From: Parasulfuritortus sp049322515
GTDB taxonomy: Bacteria; Pseudomonadota; Gammaproteobacteria; Burkholderiales; Thiobacillaceae
Direction: 5' to 3'
Assembly: GCA_049322515.1 (NCBI GenBank)
Contig: JBMOQW010000018.1
Location: forward strand, 1-64,000
Length of the DNA stretch: 64,000 bases
Within the stretch, counting starts at the first letter, position 1. Every line of letters begins with the position of its first letter. The notes beneath the pieces are model-generated. The model saw only the letters and a program-made list of their open reading frames with translations, had not been told where the DNA came from and searched no databases. The position numbers were made by a program, and so were the translations under genes. Shown one piece after another: positions 43,275-51,472 of the stretch.

Positions 43275-43892
43275 TCACTTCTTTGGAAGGCAAACCTGTT
43301 TCAGGTACTCCCTACGCCGACGGTAGCTTTCCAGTTGCTCTTTGAAGGCTTTGTCATTTTCGATTGCTTTGATCGTGCCATAGCTGGCGGCATGGTGGCC
43401 TTTCTTTGCCATGGCGTCTGTTGCATCGAATTCCAGGAAAGCCGTTTTCCTGCCCTTCATATTCGATTCGTTGTCGAGAATGAACACGGCCAGGTCATGC
43501 CGCAAATCAGATGGCGCATGCCTATCGACTGGACGACCTTTAGTATGGTGTGGAATCTTTGCCTCATGGAAAACCCACGCCATCCAATCCTGAACAGCCT
43601 TGGGGGCGCCTGCCATAGCCAAATACCGCATTACATGCTGTGGCATGGCCGTCTCACGCCAATACGGGTCACTATCGAATACGGCGCGATATGCTTCTGC
43701 CCGGAAGGCTTGCTCCTTCTCTTCGTCAGATGCCCCAAACAGCTTATCCGGCAAATCCACCTCCGAGAACAGCACATCCGGCCCCGGCGGATTCTCAAGG
43801 CCATCCCGCCATTGATCGAGGCGTTCCCGAAGTTCCATTTCGGGGTCGTGATCTTCGTCGTGATCGGTACTATCGACGTTCTCTTCTCGCAT
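43275..43892 (-). CDS. Hypothetical protein of the integrated element
   Basis: A 205-residue soluble, charged protein with an acidic N terminus (STDHDEDHDPEMELRERLDQW) and a basic C terminus (YRRRREYLKQVCLPKK). No motif was recognised. The start at 43892 is chosen from the middle of a longer frame; another ATG at 43979 is possible. It lies between AlpA and the HTH protein, on the same strand as the whole element. Confidence 0.55.
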   Translation of the reverse strand: MREENVDSTDHDEDHDPEMELRERLDQWRDGLENPPGPDVLFSEVDLPDKLFGASDEEKEQAFRAEAYRAVFDSDPYWRETAMPQHVMRYLAMAGAPKAVQDWMAWVFHEAKIPHHTKGRPVDRHAPSDLRHDLAVFILDNESNMKGRKTAFLEFDATDAMAKKGHHAASYGTIKAIENDKAFKEQLESYRRRREYLKQVCLPKK

Positions 43893-43986
43893 GCTGCCCT
43901 CGCACGTCTGCCCTGATGATGGAGCCGCGCCAGCCGAGAGGGCATCCCGGTTTTCGCCCCGTCGGGCTAGGCGCGGCAAACTCGGT

Positions 43987-44499
43987 TCACATCATTAAAA
44001 GCAACTGTGCTCGGCTTATTTGGCCACGCTCCCGCATCTCAATCAGCCGTTGGACCTTGCGGTCTTTGTTCAACAGGCGGATACCCATTCGCCGAAGCGG
44101 TGCAATCTCCGAGTCGGGCAGTGTGCGCAATACGTCAATGAACCGCATCATGCTAGCCACACGCCCAGGTTCGTTCGGCCATTGCATCCAGTAGTGAATT
44201 TCAAGGGAACGGCGGTCACCTACGTTTTCCAGTCCACCAAACAACAACCAGCCGGCGCTGATCTCCAGGCCACGGGTCAGCTTCATGATAGTTCTGGTCT
44301 GAAAGCGCTTTCCTCCCAGGACTCGGCAGATAGTTGACCTTGATACCCCGCACTGCGCAGCGGCATAGCTCGTCGAAATGCCATCATGCTTGAGAACAGC
44401 AGCAAGGCGCGATGCAACAGTCTGTTCGTCCTTGGCGCCGCCACCCGCCAGGGCGGGAGTGTGGACGCTGTTCGTGGATGGGATAATGCATACAGCCAT
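43987..44499 (-). CDS. Helix-turn-helix regulator, probable repressor of the element
   Basis: A 170-residue protein whose middle contains a helix-turn-helix: SYAAAQCGVSRSTICRVLGGKRFQTRTIMKL. The rest is helical, without a recognised ligand or peptidase domain. The organisation resembles a small phage repressor of the Cro/CI or XRE type. It sits next to the integrase gene, a usual position for a lysogeny switch. The start could be further downstream, near residue 25, where the conserved part begins. Confidence 0.65.
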   Translation of the reverse strand: MAVCIIPSTNSVHTPALAGGGAKDEQTVASRLAAVLKHDGISTSYAAAQCGVSRSTICRVLGGKRFQTRTIMKLTRGLEISAGWLLFGGLENVGDRRSLEIHYWMQWPNEPGRVASMMRFIDVLRTLPDSEIAPLRRMGIRLLNKDRKVQRLIEMRERGQISRAQLLLMM

Positions 44500-44601
44500 G
44501 GCGTGAACTCCATTTTCACGTTGTGGTCAGGGCCGGTTTGGTGCTCCAACACCTTGTCGGCCCGCTTCTTGCCAGTGTCCGACTGGCGGCGGTATTGCTC
44601 G

Positions 44602-45828
44602 TTATGCCGCCTTGAACCGGAGCACCTTGGCGCCGGCCGTGATGGCGGCTAGATGCTCGGCCCATGTTTCCATCATCTTGCGGCGCTCCGCCAGGTACTC
44701 CGCCCGGTTGTAGGCGCCTCGTACCTCGTTCTGTTCACAATGGGCCAACTGCCGCTCGATCACGTCCGGCCGGAAGCCCATTTCGTTCAGCATGGTGCTG
44801 GCCACGGCGCGGAAACCGTGGCCGGTCATCTTGCCCTTGTAGCCCAGGCGGTACAGGGCAAACAGCATCGTGTTGTTGCTGATCGGCTTGTCGCGGCCAC
44901 GGCCAGGGAAAACGAACCGGCTGCCTTTGCCCAGTTCCTTCAACTCGGCAAAGATGGCCTTGGCACGTGGCGACAGCGGGACGACATGCTCCGCCTTCAT
45001 CTTCATCCGCTCGGCCGGCACGATCCAAACGTCTGAATCAAAATCGACCTCGGGCCACTCGGCGCCGATCAGTTCATTGGTGCGGGTGAAGGTCAGCGCC
45101 AGCAACTCCAGGCCCAGGCGTGTTTGGCGGTCGCCGATTTCTCGGTCGTACCCTTCGATGGCGCGCATCAGGTCGGGCAGTTCCTCGGGCCTGACGGCCG
45201 CCTGATGCTTCTTCTTGTGAGGCGCCAGGGCGCCGCGCAGATCGGCCGACAGGTCACGGGTGCAGCGTTGGGGCGGCAATATCCCGTAGCGGAATACCTG
45301 GCCGGCCACGCCCAGCACCCGGTGGGCTAGATCGGTAGCGCCACGATCCTCGATCTTGCGCACGGCCGCCAGCAACTCGAAGGACTCGATTTCGCCAATG
45401 GGGCGTTTGCCAATGTGCGGAAACAGGTTCTTTTCCAGCCGGCGGAGTACGTCGTCTGCATGGTGCTGCACCCAGCCGTTTTTCATCTTGCCATACCACT
45501 CGCGGGCAACAGCTTCAAAGGTGTTGGCGGAGGCCACCTGCCGGCGGAGCTTTTCGGCCTGGCGCTCTTGCGAAGGGTCGCGACCGTCTTCCAAGTGGCG
45601 GCGCTGTTCGTCCCGCCTCTTGCGGGCATCCTTCAGGCTGATCGAGGGGTAGACGCCCAGGGAGATGGCCTTTTCCTTGCCGTCGACCCAGTACCGCAGG
45701 CGCCAGTATTTTCGGCCATCAGCGTACACCCAGAGATAGAGGCCATCGCCATCGGGCAGCTTCACCAGCTTCTTGTCGCCGGACGTGGCTTGCTTGCACT
45801 GGATGTCCTTGAGGAGGTCTTTTGCCAC
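44602..45828 (-). CDS. Tyrosine recombinase integrase (DUF4102/P4-type)
   Basis: A 408-residue site-specific recombinase. The N-terminal DUF4102 domain (LPDGDGLYLWVYADGRKYWRLRYWVDGKEKAISLG) binds arm sites; the C-terminal catalytic domain contains TFTRTNELIGAEWPEVDF (Arg), GHGFRAVASTML (H-x-x-R) and HCEQNEVRGAYNRAEYLAERR (His and nucleophile Tyr). The start is a GTG at 45828, with GGAG upstream; an inverted TTACCACGG copy covers it, suggesting self-control by binding. It lies just inside the tRNA-Ser 3' end, as is normal for an integrase beside its attachment site. Confidence 0.95.
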   Translation of the reverse strand: MAKDLLKDIQCKQATSGDKKLVKLPDGDGLYLWVYADGRKYWRLRYWVDGKEKAISLGVYPSISLKDARKRRDEQRRHLEDGRDPSQERQAEKLRRQVASANTFEAVAREWYGKMKNGWVQHHADDVLRRLEKNLFPHIGKRPIGEIESFELLAAVRKIEDRGATDLAHRVLGVAGQVFRYGILPPQRCTRDLSADLRGALAPHKKKHQAAVRPEELPDLMRAIEGYDREIGDRQTRLGLELLALTFTRTNELIGAEWPEVDFDSDVWIVPAERMKMKAEHVVPLSPRAKAIFAELKELGKGSRFVFPGRGRDKPISNNTMLFALYRLGYKGKMTGHGFRAVASTMLNEMGFRPDVIERQLAHCEQNEVRGAYNRAEYLAERRKMMETWAEHLAAITAGAKVLRFKAA

Positions 45829-45888
45829 CGTGGTAACTCCAAGATTCGAATTCGAGTTACCACGATTATTACCACGGACTTACCACGG
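45828..45888. repeat. Cluster of TTACCACGG arm-type sites near the right end
   Basis: Copies on the plus strand lie at 45857-45865 (last base A), 45869-45877 and 45880-45888; an inverted copy (CCGTGGTAA) is at 45828-45836 over the integrase start. The same nonamer lies inside the left end. The 45889-46002 interval up to the tRNA holds no gene. Confidence 0.65.
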
Positions 45889-46002
45889 ATGCAATCGGAC
45901 GCTTTTGGATGGTTTAGACACAAGAAAGACAGCTTTGTCGTTATTTTTCATCGCTTTGCATCTTCCTGTTTCGTCCGTTTCCGTCCGGAACAGTCCGTCA
46001 AC

Positions 46003-46090
46003 TGGCGGAAGCGGTGAGATTCGAACTCACGAAGGGTTGCCCCTCGCCGGTTTTCAAGACCGGTGCCTTCAACCACTCGGCCACGCTTCC
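46003..46090 (-). tRNA. tRNA-Ser (anticodon TGA)
   Basis: The minus strand reads GGAAGCGTGGCCGAGTGG at the 5' end, has the anticodon loop CTTGAAA with anticodon TGA, a long variable arm (CGAGGGGCAACCCTTCG), a T-arm with GTTCGAATC, and ends CGCTTCC-G-CCA with the CCA encoded. The long variable arm and acceptor are those of tRNA-Ser. Its 3' end is the attachment site of the integrated element. Confidence 0.96.
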
Positions 46091-46121
46091 TCGACCGCGA
46101 TTCTACCTGACCTGGCGCGCT

Positions 46122-47480
46122 TCAGCCCAAGCCGTCGACACGCAGCAGGTCGAGCAAGGGCGCGGCCTTGTCAAGACACTCCTGGTACTCCTGGCTGGCC
46201 AGAGAATCGGCGACGATGCCGCCGCCCACACCGAAGCCGACCTGATCGCCACGCTTGACCAGGGTACGGATGGCGATGTTGGTGTCCATGTCACCATTGC
46301 AGCCGAGATAGCCGATGGTGCCGCAATAGACGCCGCGCGCCACCGGCTCCAGCGCGTCGATGAGGGCCATGGCGCGTCGTTTCGGGGCCCCGGTGATGGA
46401 ACCGCCGGGAAACACGGCGCGCAACAGGTCGAGCGCGTCCAAACCCTGCCGCAGTTCGCCCTCGATGGTGCTCACCAGATGGTGCACCCGGGCAAAGCTT
46501 TCGACCGTGAACAGGGCCGGGACCCGGACGCTGCCAATGCGGCATACTTTGCCCAGGTCGTTGCGCAGAAGATCGACGATCATCAGATTTTCGGCCCGAT
46601 CCTTGGCACTGGCGGCCAGGGCTTCGCGCGCTTGGCGGTCCATGTCCGGGTCCGGGCTGCGCGGCCGGGTGCCCTTGATCGGCCGGGACGACACGGTACC
46701 CGAGCGCAGACTCACGAAGCGTTCCGGTGAGCTCGACAGGATCTGGCCTTCGGGGAGGTTCAGATAGGCCGAGAACGGCGCCGGATTGATGCGGCGCAGC
46801 GCCTGGTACAAGGCCCAGGCATCGCCACGGACACGGGCCCGATATTGCTGGGTGAGATTGATCTGGTAGCAATCGCCGTCGGTGATGTAGGCCTGGACCC
46901 GTGCAAAGGCCTGGTCGTAGGCGGACCGATCAAGCAGGGATACCGGCGCGGCGAGACACTGCCAGGTGGTGACCGCCACGCTGCGCGGCTGGGAAAACCT
47001 GGCCACCAGGTCATGCCATGTCGCTTCGGGCAGGGTATCGCGACCCACCAGGGCAGCACGCCGTTCCTGGTGGTCGACCAACACGGCCCAGTCGTAGAGG
47101 CCCACCGCCATCTCGGGCAATCCATCGGACACCTTGTCCGTGAGGGGCAAGCCTGCCATGCGGTGGCCCAGGTCATAACTGAAATAGCCGATCGCGCCCC
47201 CGGCAAACGGCCAGGCGCCCGAGTCTTGCCGTGGCCCGAGGCCGATGCGCAGCAGTTCAAGTGGATCGTCGCGGCTGTCCCACTGTCCCGCTTCGGATTC
47301 GACCCGCGTGATGCCGGCCCTGGTAGTCAACGTCATGTGGGGACGCGCCGCGAGGATGTCCCAGCGGCCGGAACGGTCGCGCGGCCAGCCGCTGTCGAGA
47401 AACACCGCCCAGGGTTCGCTGGCGAGGATATCGAAAAACTCGACGCTCTCCTCCCGGTACGGGATGCCCCATTCACGCAT
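46122..47480 (-). CDS. pabB: Aminodeoxychorismate synthase component I
   Basis: A 452-residue chorismate-utilising enzyme that makes 4-amino-4-deoxychorismate for folate, with a glutamine amidotransferase partner (PabA) not in the window. The motif PIKGTRPR distinguishes PabB from anthranilate synthase, which has PIAGT. Further conserved segments are DLLRNDLGKVCRIGSV, GSITGAPKRRAMALID and GYLGCNGDMDTNIAIRT. The lysine of PIKGT is the catalytic residue typical of PabB. It lies 14 bases after a response regulator and may be co-transcribed with it. The N-terminal domain has the usual FLDSGWP tryptophan-site-like segment. Confidence 0.93.
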   Translation of the reverse strand: MREWGIPYREESVEFFDILASEPWAVFLDSGWPRDRSGRWDILAARPHMTLTTRAGITRVESEAGQWDSRDDPLELLRIGLGPRQDSGAWPFAGGAIGYFSYDLGHRMAGLPLTDKVSDGLPEMAVGLYDWAVLVDHQERRAALVGRDTLPEATWHDLVARFSQPRSVAVTTWQCLAAPVSLLDRSAYDQAFARVQAYITDGDCYQINLTQQYRARVRGDAWALYQALRRINPAPFSAYLNLPEGQILSSSPERFVSLRSGTVSSRPIKGTRPRSPDPDMDRQAREALAASAKDRAENLMIVDLLRNDLGKVCRIGSVRVPALFTVESFARVHHLVSTIEGELRQGLDALDLLRAVFPGGSITGAPKRRAMALIDALEPVARGVYCGTIGYLGCNGDMDTNIAIRTLVKRGDQVGFGVGGGIVADSLASQEYQECLDKAAPLLDLLRVDGLG

Positions 47481-47494
47481 GGCCTGGCGCGTGC

Positions 47495-48136
47495 CTAGGA
47501 AGCTGTGGGCACGTCCGCGCCTTGTCCGAGTTCGATCCCGCAGCGCGCGGCTTGGTGGTAAAACTCGAGCAAGTTACTGGTGCGCAGCTTGCGATTGATG
47601 CGCAAACGATGGTTTTCCACGGTGCGTTGGCTGAGTCCGAGTTGCTGGGCGATATCCCGGCTCGAAAGCCCCGAGACGGCCCAGCCCAGGATTTCGCGTT
47701 CCCGTACCGTCAACTCGGCCAGGCGCCCTTGCAGTTGTTCGATCTCCTGCAATTGCTGCTGGCGTTGGCGAGAGGCGGCGACCGCGGCGCGAACCTTCTT
47801 GACCAGAACAGCCACATCCGGCGGTTTGGTCAGGAAATCCTCGGCGCCGCCCTTGATGGCCGCCACCGTGGTCGGGATATCACCAAACGCACTCAGGAAC
47901 AGGACTGGCAGGGTCCAGCCCCGTTGCTGCATGGTCGCATGCACTTCCAGCCCACTCAGGCCCGGCATGCGCAGGTCGAGGATCACGCAACCCGGCGGCA
48001 GCGGCTTGTCGGTAGCCAGGAAGCGCTCGCCGTCGGCATGGCAGGCAACCTCGAATCCCTCGGCATCGAGCAGCAGGGCCAGGCTGTCCCGGATGGCGGG
48101 ATCGTCGTCGACAACATGGATCGTCGGTCGTGTCAT
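47495..48136 (-). CDS. FixJ-type response regulator
   Basis: A 213-residue two-component regulator. Receiver domain: acidic pocket VVDDD at residues 8-12, phospho-acceptor Asp in CVILDLRMPGLSG (near residue 54), and Lys in EDFLTKPPD. DNA-binding domain of the LuxR/FixJ type: LTVREREILGWAVSGLSSRDIAQQLGLSQRTVENHRLRIN. The start overlaps the end of the sensor kinase gene by four bases, so the kinase is the partner. Targets are unknown. Confidence 0.94.
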   Translation of the reverse strand: MTRPTIHVVDDDPAIRDSLALLLDAEGFEVACHADGERFLATDKPLPPGCVILDLRMPGLSGLEVHATMQQRGWTLPVLFLSAFGDIPTTVAAIKGGAEDFLTKPPDVAVLVKKVRAAVAASRQRQQQLQEIEQLQGRLAELTVREREILGWAVSGLSSRDIAQQLGLSQRTVENHRLRINRKLRTSNLLEFYHQAARCGIELGQGADVPTAS

Positions 48137-49971
48137 GGTGCGATCGGCAAGGTTAGATTGAACAGGGCACCGGACGGCGTCGGTGTCAGCCAGAGCTGTC
48201 CGCCCTGGGCCTCGGCCAGGGTTCGGCCAATGGCGAGGCCCATTCCGTTACCCGATTCCCGGGTCGTGAAAAACGGCTCAAAAATCTGCTTGGCCAGGTC
48301 CTCCGGCACCCCGGGACCCTCGTCACGGACGCTGAGCCGCACGAAGCTGCCTTCGGGATGACAGCTCAATTCGATCCGGCCCTGGCGGGGATCCACGCCC
48401 GCCACCGACATCGCCTCGCCACTGTTACGCAACAAATTCTCCAGGATCATCTCGGTACGCGGCACATTGACGCGCACGGCCATGATTTCTCGGCAGGATT
48501 TTAACTCGACGGCAAAACCAGCATCTGACCACAGACGATATTTTTTCACCACACCGCTCAGCAATTCATCCAGGTTCACCGTCTCTAGTACGTAGCGCGG
48601 TCGATAGCACCGGCTAATCTGCTGGTGCAGGACCTCGCCGGCCCGCTCGATCTCGCGCGCGCTCTTGCGCAGGATATCTCGCAACTTGTCCAGGTTTGGT
48701 GGTTCGGCCTCAGCCATGCGGTGGGCCGCCTCGAGATAGAACGCGATGGCGGCAAGCGGCTGGTTCAGGGAATGCGCCATGCCGGCCAGCGCCTGGAAAG
48801 CCACCTGGTCACGCACCATGGATTCGTACTGGTGGCGCATCTCGCGCTGCGCCTCGGCCAGTTGCCGCAATTCGGTAATGTCGATGAAGGCGGTGATGAC
48901 GCCAGTGTCGGGGTCATCCATCGGCATCGCGCTAACCGAGAACCAACGCCGCGCTGTGTCGGTGACATACATCACCTCGACATCCTGCACTGGCCGTCGC
49001 TCACGCAGGGCCCGCACACTCACGTATTCATCGCGCGGCACCTCCTGGCCGTCGATCCTGCGGAAGGTCCATTCCGGGCTATGCAGGGTACGACCGAGCA
49101 AGGTGTCCCGATCGAGCCCGAGCAGGCGCAGTGCGGCCGTGTTGCCATCGACGATCCGCCCCTCGGCATCGGTCATGGCCACCCCGACCGGGAGAATGTC
49201 GAAGACCCCTTTCAGGCGTTGCTGGCTGCGGCGCAACGCCTGTTCCGTGCCCTTGAGGACACTGATGTCGGACGCCATGACAAAGAAACCGGCCAACCGA
49301 CCGCCCTGCCAGTCGGGGATGTAATGCACCTGCGCCTGACGCATGCCCTGTCCGTCAGGACGGGGAATCTCGCACTCGAAACACTGGTAATGCCCCGACA
49401 GGACCCCATCCAAGTGGGGCTTGATGCGGTCAAGCAGCGTTTCAGGCAGAAAGGAGCGGATGGACCGGCCGTACAGCCAATCGGGATCGACCAGATACCA
49501 TTCCCGGTAGGCCTGATTGGCGTAGCAGTTGCACAGGCGCGTATCCCAATAGCTGATCAAGGCCGGCATGTGGTCGAGCAAGGCCGCGAAATCAGGCACC
49601 CGGTGATGCCGGTGCTCATGCCACCCCAAGCGGCCCAGGACCGATGCCAGCCGGAAAATCTCGGCATGCGAGATGCAGTCGTGGATCCCCAGGGAAAGCC
49701 AATGTCTCCCCGACTCAGGATCGAAGTGATCGGCCAGCAGAACCAGATTCAAGGCCGGCCATTTCAAGCGCAAGCCGACCAGCCGTGCGGTCAGTGCGTC
49801 CCCCGTCTCTTCGGGCGCCCAGATCAGCACCGAGACGCCTGCCAAGGACTCGAGCAAGTCGTCGAACGAGGCTACATCACGCCAGCCGGCCCTGGGAACG
49901 AAGCCCACCAGGGCCGAAACCACCGTAGCAGGCAAGCGTGTCTCATCGACCGCGACCGCGATGTCCATCAT
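48133..49971 (-). CDS. PAS-domain sensor histidine kinase (FixL-like, soluble)
   Basis: A 612-residue kinase without a clear transmembrane helix. The N-terminal 120 residues are unassigned (receiver-like); at least two PAS domains follow (ALISYWDTRLCNCYANQAYREWY; LPVGVAMTDAEGRIVDGNTAAL). The kinase core has a dimerisation segment MAHSLNQPLAAIAFYLEAAH with the phospho-His, an N box LENLLRNSGEAM, and G boxes EGPGVPEDLAKQIFEPFFTT and GNGMGLAIGRTLAEAQGG. The start at 49971 follows TTAGGAGA; longer in-frame starts lack such a site. It is translationally coupled to the FixJ-type regulator. The signal is not evident. Confidence 0.9.
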   Translation of the reverse strand: MMDIAVAVDETRLPATVVSALVGFVPRAGWRDVASFDDLLESLAGVSVLIWAPEETGDALTARLVGLRLKWPALNLVLLADHFDPESGRHWLSLGIHDCISHAEIFRLASVLGRLGWHEHRHHRVPDFAALLDHMPALISYWDTRLCNCYANQAYREWYLVDPDWLYGRSIRSFLPETLLDRIKPHLDGVLSGHYQCFECEIPRPDGQGMRQAQVHYIPDWQGGRLAGFFVMASDISVLKGTEQALRRSQQRLKGVFDILPVGVAMTDAEGRIVDGNTAALRLLGLDRDTLLGRTLHSPEWTFRRIDGQEVPRDEYVSVRALRERRPVQDVEVMYVTDTARRWFSVSAMPMDDPDTGVITAFIDITELRQLAEAQREMRHQYESMVRDQVAFQALAGMAHSLNQPLAAIAFYLEAAHRMAEAEPPNLDKLRDILRKSAREIERAGEVLHQQISRCYRPRYVLETVNLDELLSGVVKKYRLWSDAGFAVELKSCREIMAVRVNVPRTEMILENLLRNSGEAMSVAGVDPRQGRIELSCHPEGSFVRLSVRDEGPGVPEDLAKQIFEPFFTTRESGNGMGLAIGRTLAEAQGGQLWLTPTPSGALFNLTLPIAP

Positions 49972-50168
49972 GAAGCGATGTCTCCTAACAACCGATCCCC
50001 CATCACGCTTGGCCATGCCCGGCACTAGGCGATCTTCGCGCATGATGCCATGACGAACGGTGACTGGCGTGCGTGGACATATGTCAGATTGCCTCGAGCC
50101 CACACACAAGGCTAAGGTGGCCCGACCTGATCGCGCGGGTTTCTCCAACGAATGTCCGGAGCACGCTC

Positions 50169-50846
50169 ATGAACAAAACCATCTTGATCGTCGAAGACCA
50201 GGGACTGGTCAGAGCGGGCATGAAAAGCCTGCTGCGTTCGGTCGCACCGGACACCCTCATCCACGAAGCCGCCAACTACGACGAGGCCCTGGTCCAGATT
50301 CAGGCTCACGTCCTCGACATCATCTTTCTAGACCTCGACCTGCGCGAGGAAAAGAACGGCATGGACCTGTTGCATTACATCCGCGCGCAGGAAATGCCGG
50401 TCAAGGTCATCATGCTCTCGGCCACCGACGACCGGGAAACCGTGCTCGAATGCGTCGCTGCCGGCGCCTCCGGCTACATCGCCAAGAGTTCCGGCGATGA
50501 ATCGGTGTTCGAGCACGCCCTGTCGACCGTGTTCAAGGATGCCATCTTTCTCCCGGCCACCATCCTGCGCTCGGATCACCGCCCCAACGCACCCCGAAAG
50601 AACCAATTCTCAGACCTCAAGCAACTCGGCTTGTCACGGCGCCAGGCGGAAGTGCTCTACTACCTCTGCCAGGGGCTGACCAACAAGGGCATCGCCAACC
50701 GTATGGGGATCAGCGAAGGCACCGTACGCAAGAATTATGTCTCCGAACTACTGCGCCTGTTCAACGTCACCCGACGCGCGGAACTGATCATCGAGATTTC
50801 CAGACTGGGGATCCGGATTCCCGCCCCGGAGCCACACACCCCGTGA
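50169..50846 (+). CDS. NarL/LuxR-type response regulator
   Basis: A 225-residue regulator: receiver domain with acidic pair in LIVEDQGLV, Asp in IIFLDLDLREEKNGMD (near residue 57), and a Lys in GYIAKSSGDE; then a LuxR-type domain GLSRRQAEVLYYLCQGLTNKGIANRMGISEGTVRKNYVSEL. The start is the ATG at 50169. It is divergent from the PAS kinase and has no kinase of its own beside it, so it may be an orphan or share that kinase. An intrinsic terminator follows its stop. Confidence 0.92.
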   Translation: MNKTILIVEDQGLVRAGMKSLLRSVAPDTLIHEAANYDEALVQIQAHVLDIIFLDLDLREEKNGMDLLHYIRAQEMPVKVIMLSATDDRETVLECVAAGASGYIAKSSGDESVFEHALSTVFKDAIFLPATILRSDHRPNAPRKNQFSDLKQLGLSRRQAEVLYYLCQGLTNKGIANRMGISEGTVRKNYVSELLRLFNVTRRAELIIEISRLGIRIPAPEPHTP

Positions 50847-50873
50847 ACAGGTTCTGAAGCAGGAACCCAGCAA

Positions 50874-50897
50874 GGACCCGCCATTGCGGGCCCTTTT
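50874..50897 (+). terminator. Intrinsic terminator after the LuxR-type regulator
   Basis: GG(A)CCCGC, loop CATT, GCGGG(C)CC, then TTTT. The stem has seven pairs with a single mismatched position. It lies 27 bases after the regulator stop. Confidence 0.8.
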
Positions 50898-50906
50898 CTA
50901 TGCGTT

Positions 50907-50980
50907 TGGTGCCCCCGGTCGGAATCGAACCAACACCTGATGCTTACAAGGCAACTGCACGACCTTCATGCTACGGGGGC
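50907..50980 (-). tRNA. tRNA-Thr (anticodon TGT), atypical D-arm
   Basis: The minus strand folds as acceptor GCCCCCG/CGGGGGC, D-stem GCAT/GTGC, anticodon stem GTTGC/GCATC (one T-T mismatch) around CTTGTAA (anticodon TGT), T-arm GTTGG-TTCGATT-CCGAC, and an encoded ACCA end. It is 74 bases long. The D-loop is only GAAGGTC and lacks the near-universal A14 and A21. It is therefore either an unusual tRNA-Thr or a degenerating copy. Confidence 0.82.
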
Positions 50981-51025
50981 GAGGCCCGGACGGCTGAGTC
51001 GCGTCCGTGGCAACGTTTTGCCAGA

Positions 51026-51448
51026 CTATTTCACCACACGCAAGCTGGGACGCCCCTTGGGACGTTCCGGAGGGGTCGGCGCCTCTGGATCAAGGGCATC
51101 GTCGGCAGCTTCGGTCGGGGATGCACCGGCCTGGCTGGGCTGGAAGGCCATGCCTTCGCCGGTTTCCTTGGCATAGATGGCCAGGACGTTGGCGACCGGG
51201 ACTTCGATGATCTGTGAAACGCCGCCGAAGCGTGCGGAAAAGCTGACCCAGACGTTATCCATGCTCAAGTTGCGCACCGCCGCCGGTCCAATGTTGAGCA
51301 CGATCTGGCCATCCTTGACGTAGGCGTTGGGCACCTTCGCACCGGCATCGACCCGCACCGAAATATATGGGGTGTAGCCGCTGTCGACGCACCATTCGTA
51401 AAGCGCGCGCAGAAAGTACGGCTGTTGCGGGATGACGTCCTGGTTCAT
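51026..51448 (-). CDS. sspB: ClpXP protease specificity-enhancing factor
   Basis: A 140-residue adaptor that delivers ssrA-tagged proteins to ClpXP. The N-terminal domain has the conserved PYFLRALYEWCVDSGYTPYI and the later NLSMDNVWVSFSARFGG. A flexible linker rich in Ala, Pro and Glu ends in the C-terminal ClpX-binding tail GRPSLRVVK. It follows sspA on the minus strand, 24 bases apart, the standard sspAB order. Confidence 0.96.
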   Translation of the reverse strand: MNQDVIPQQPYFLRALYEWCVDSGYTPYISVRVDAGAKVPNAYVKDGQIVLNIGPAAVRNLSMDNVWVSFSARFGGVSQIIEVPVANVLAIYAKETGEGMAFQPSQAGASPTEAADDALDPEAPTPPERPKGRPSLRVVK

Positions 51449-51472
51449 GCGGGCAAGGCTCAGCGTACCGGG

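Larger units (their letters stand above)
36922..46016. mobile_element. Integrated phage satellite-like element in tRNA-Ser
   Basis: The boundaries are the tRNA-Ser 3' end (46003-46016) and a near copy at 36922-36934. Both ends carry TTACCACGG arm sites. All genes lie on the minus strand: integrase, HTH regulator, hypothetical, AlpA, CxxC protein, primase, hypothetical and capsid-protease fusion. No portal, terminase, tail or lysis genes are recognised, so it cannot form a phage alone. A satellite or a decayed prophage are both possible. Confidence 0.72.

Noticed and set aside
36998..45888. TTACCACGG repeats as a CRISPR array or plasmid iterons.
   Set aside because: Copies are nine bases long, few, and concentrated at both element ends with no spacer pattern; integrase arm sites explain them better.
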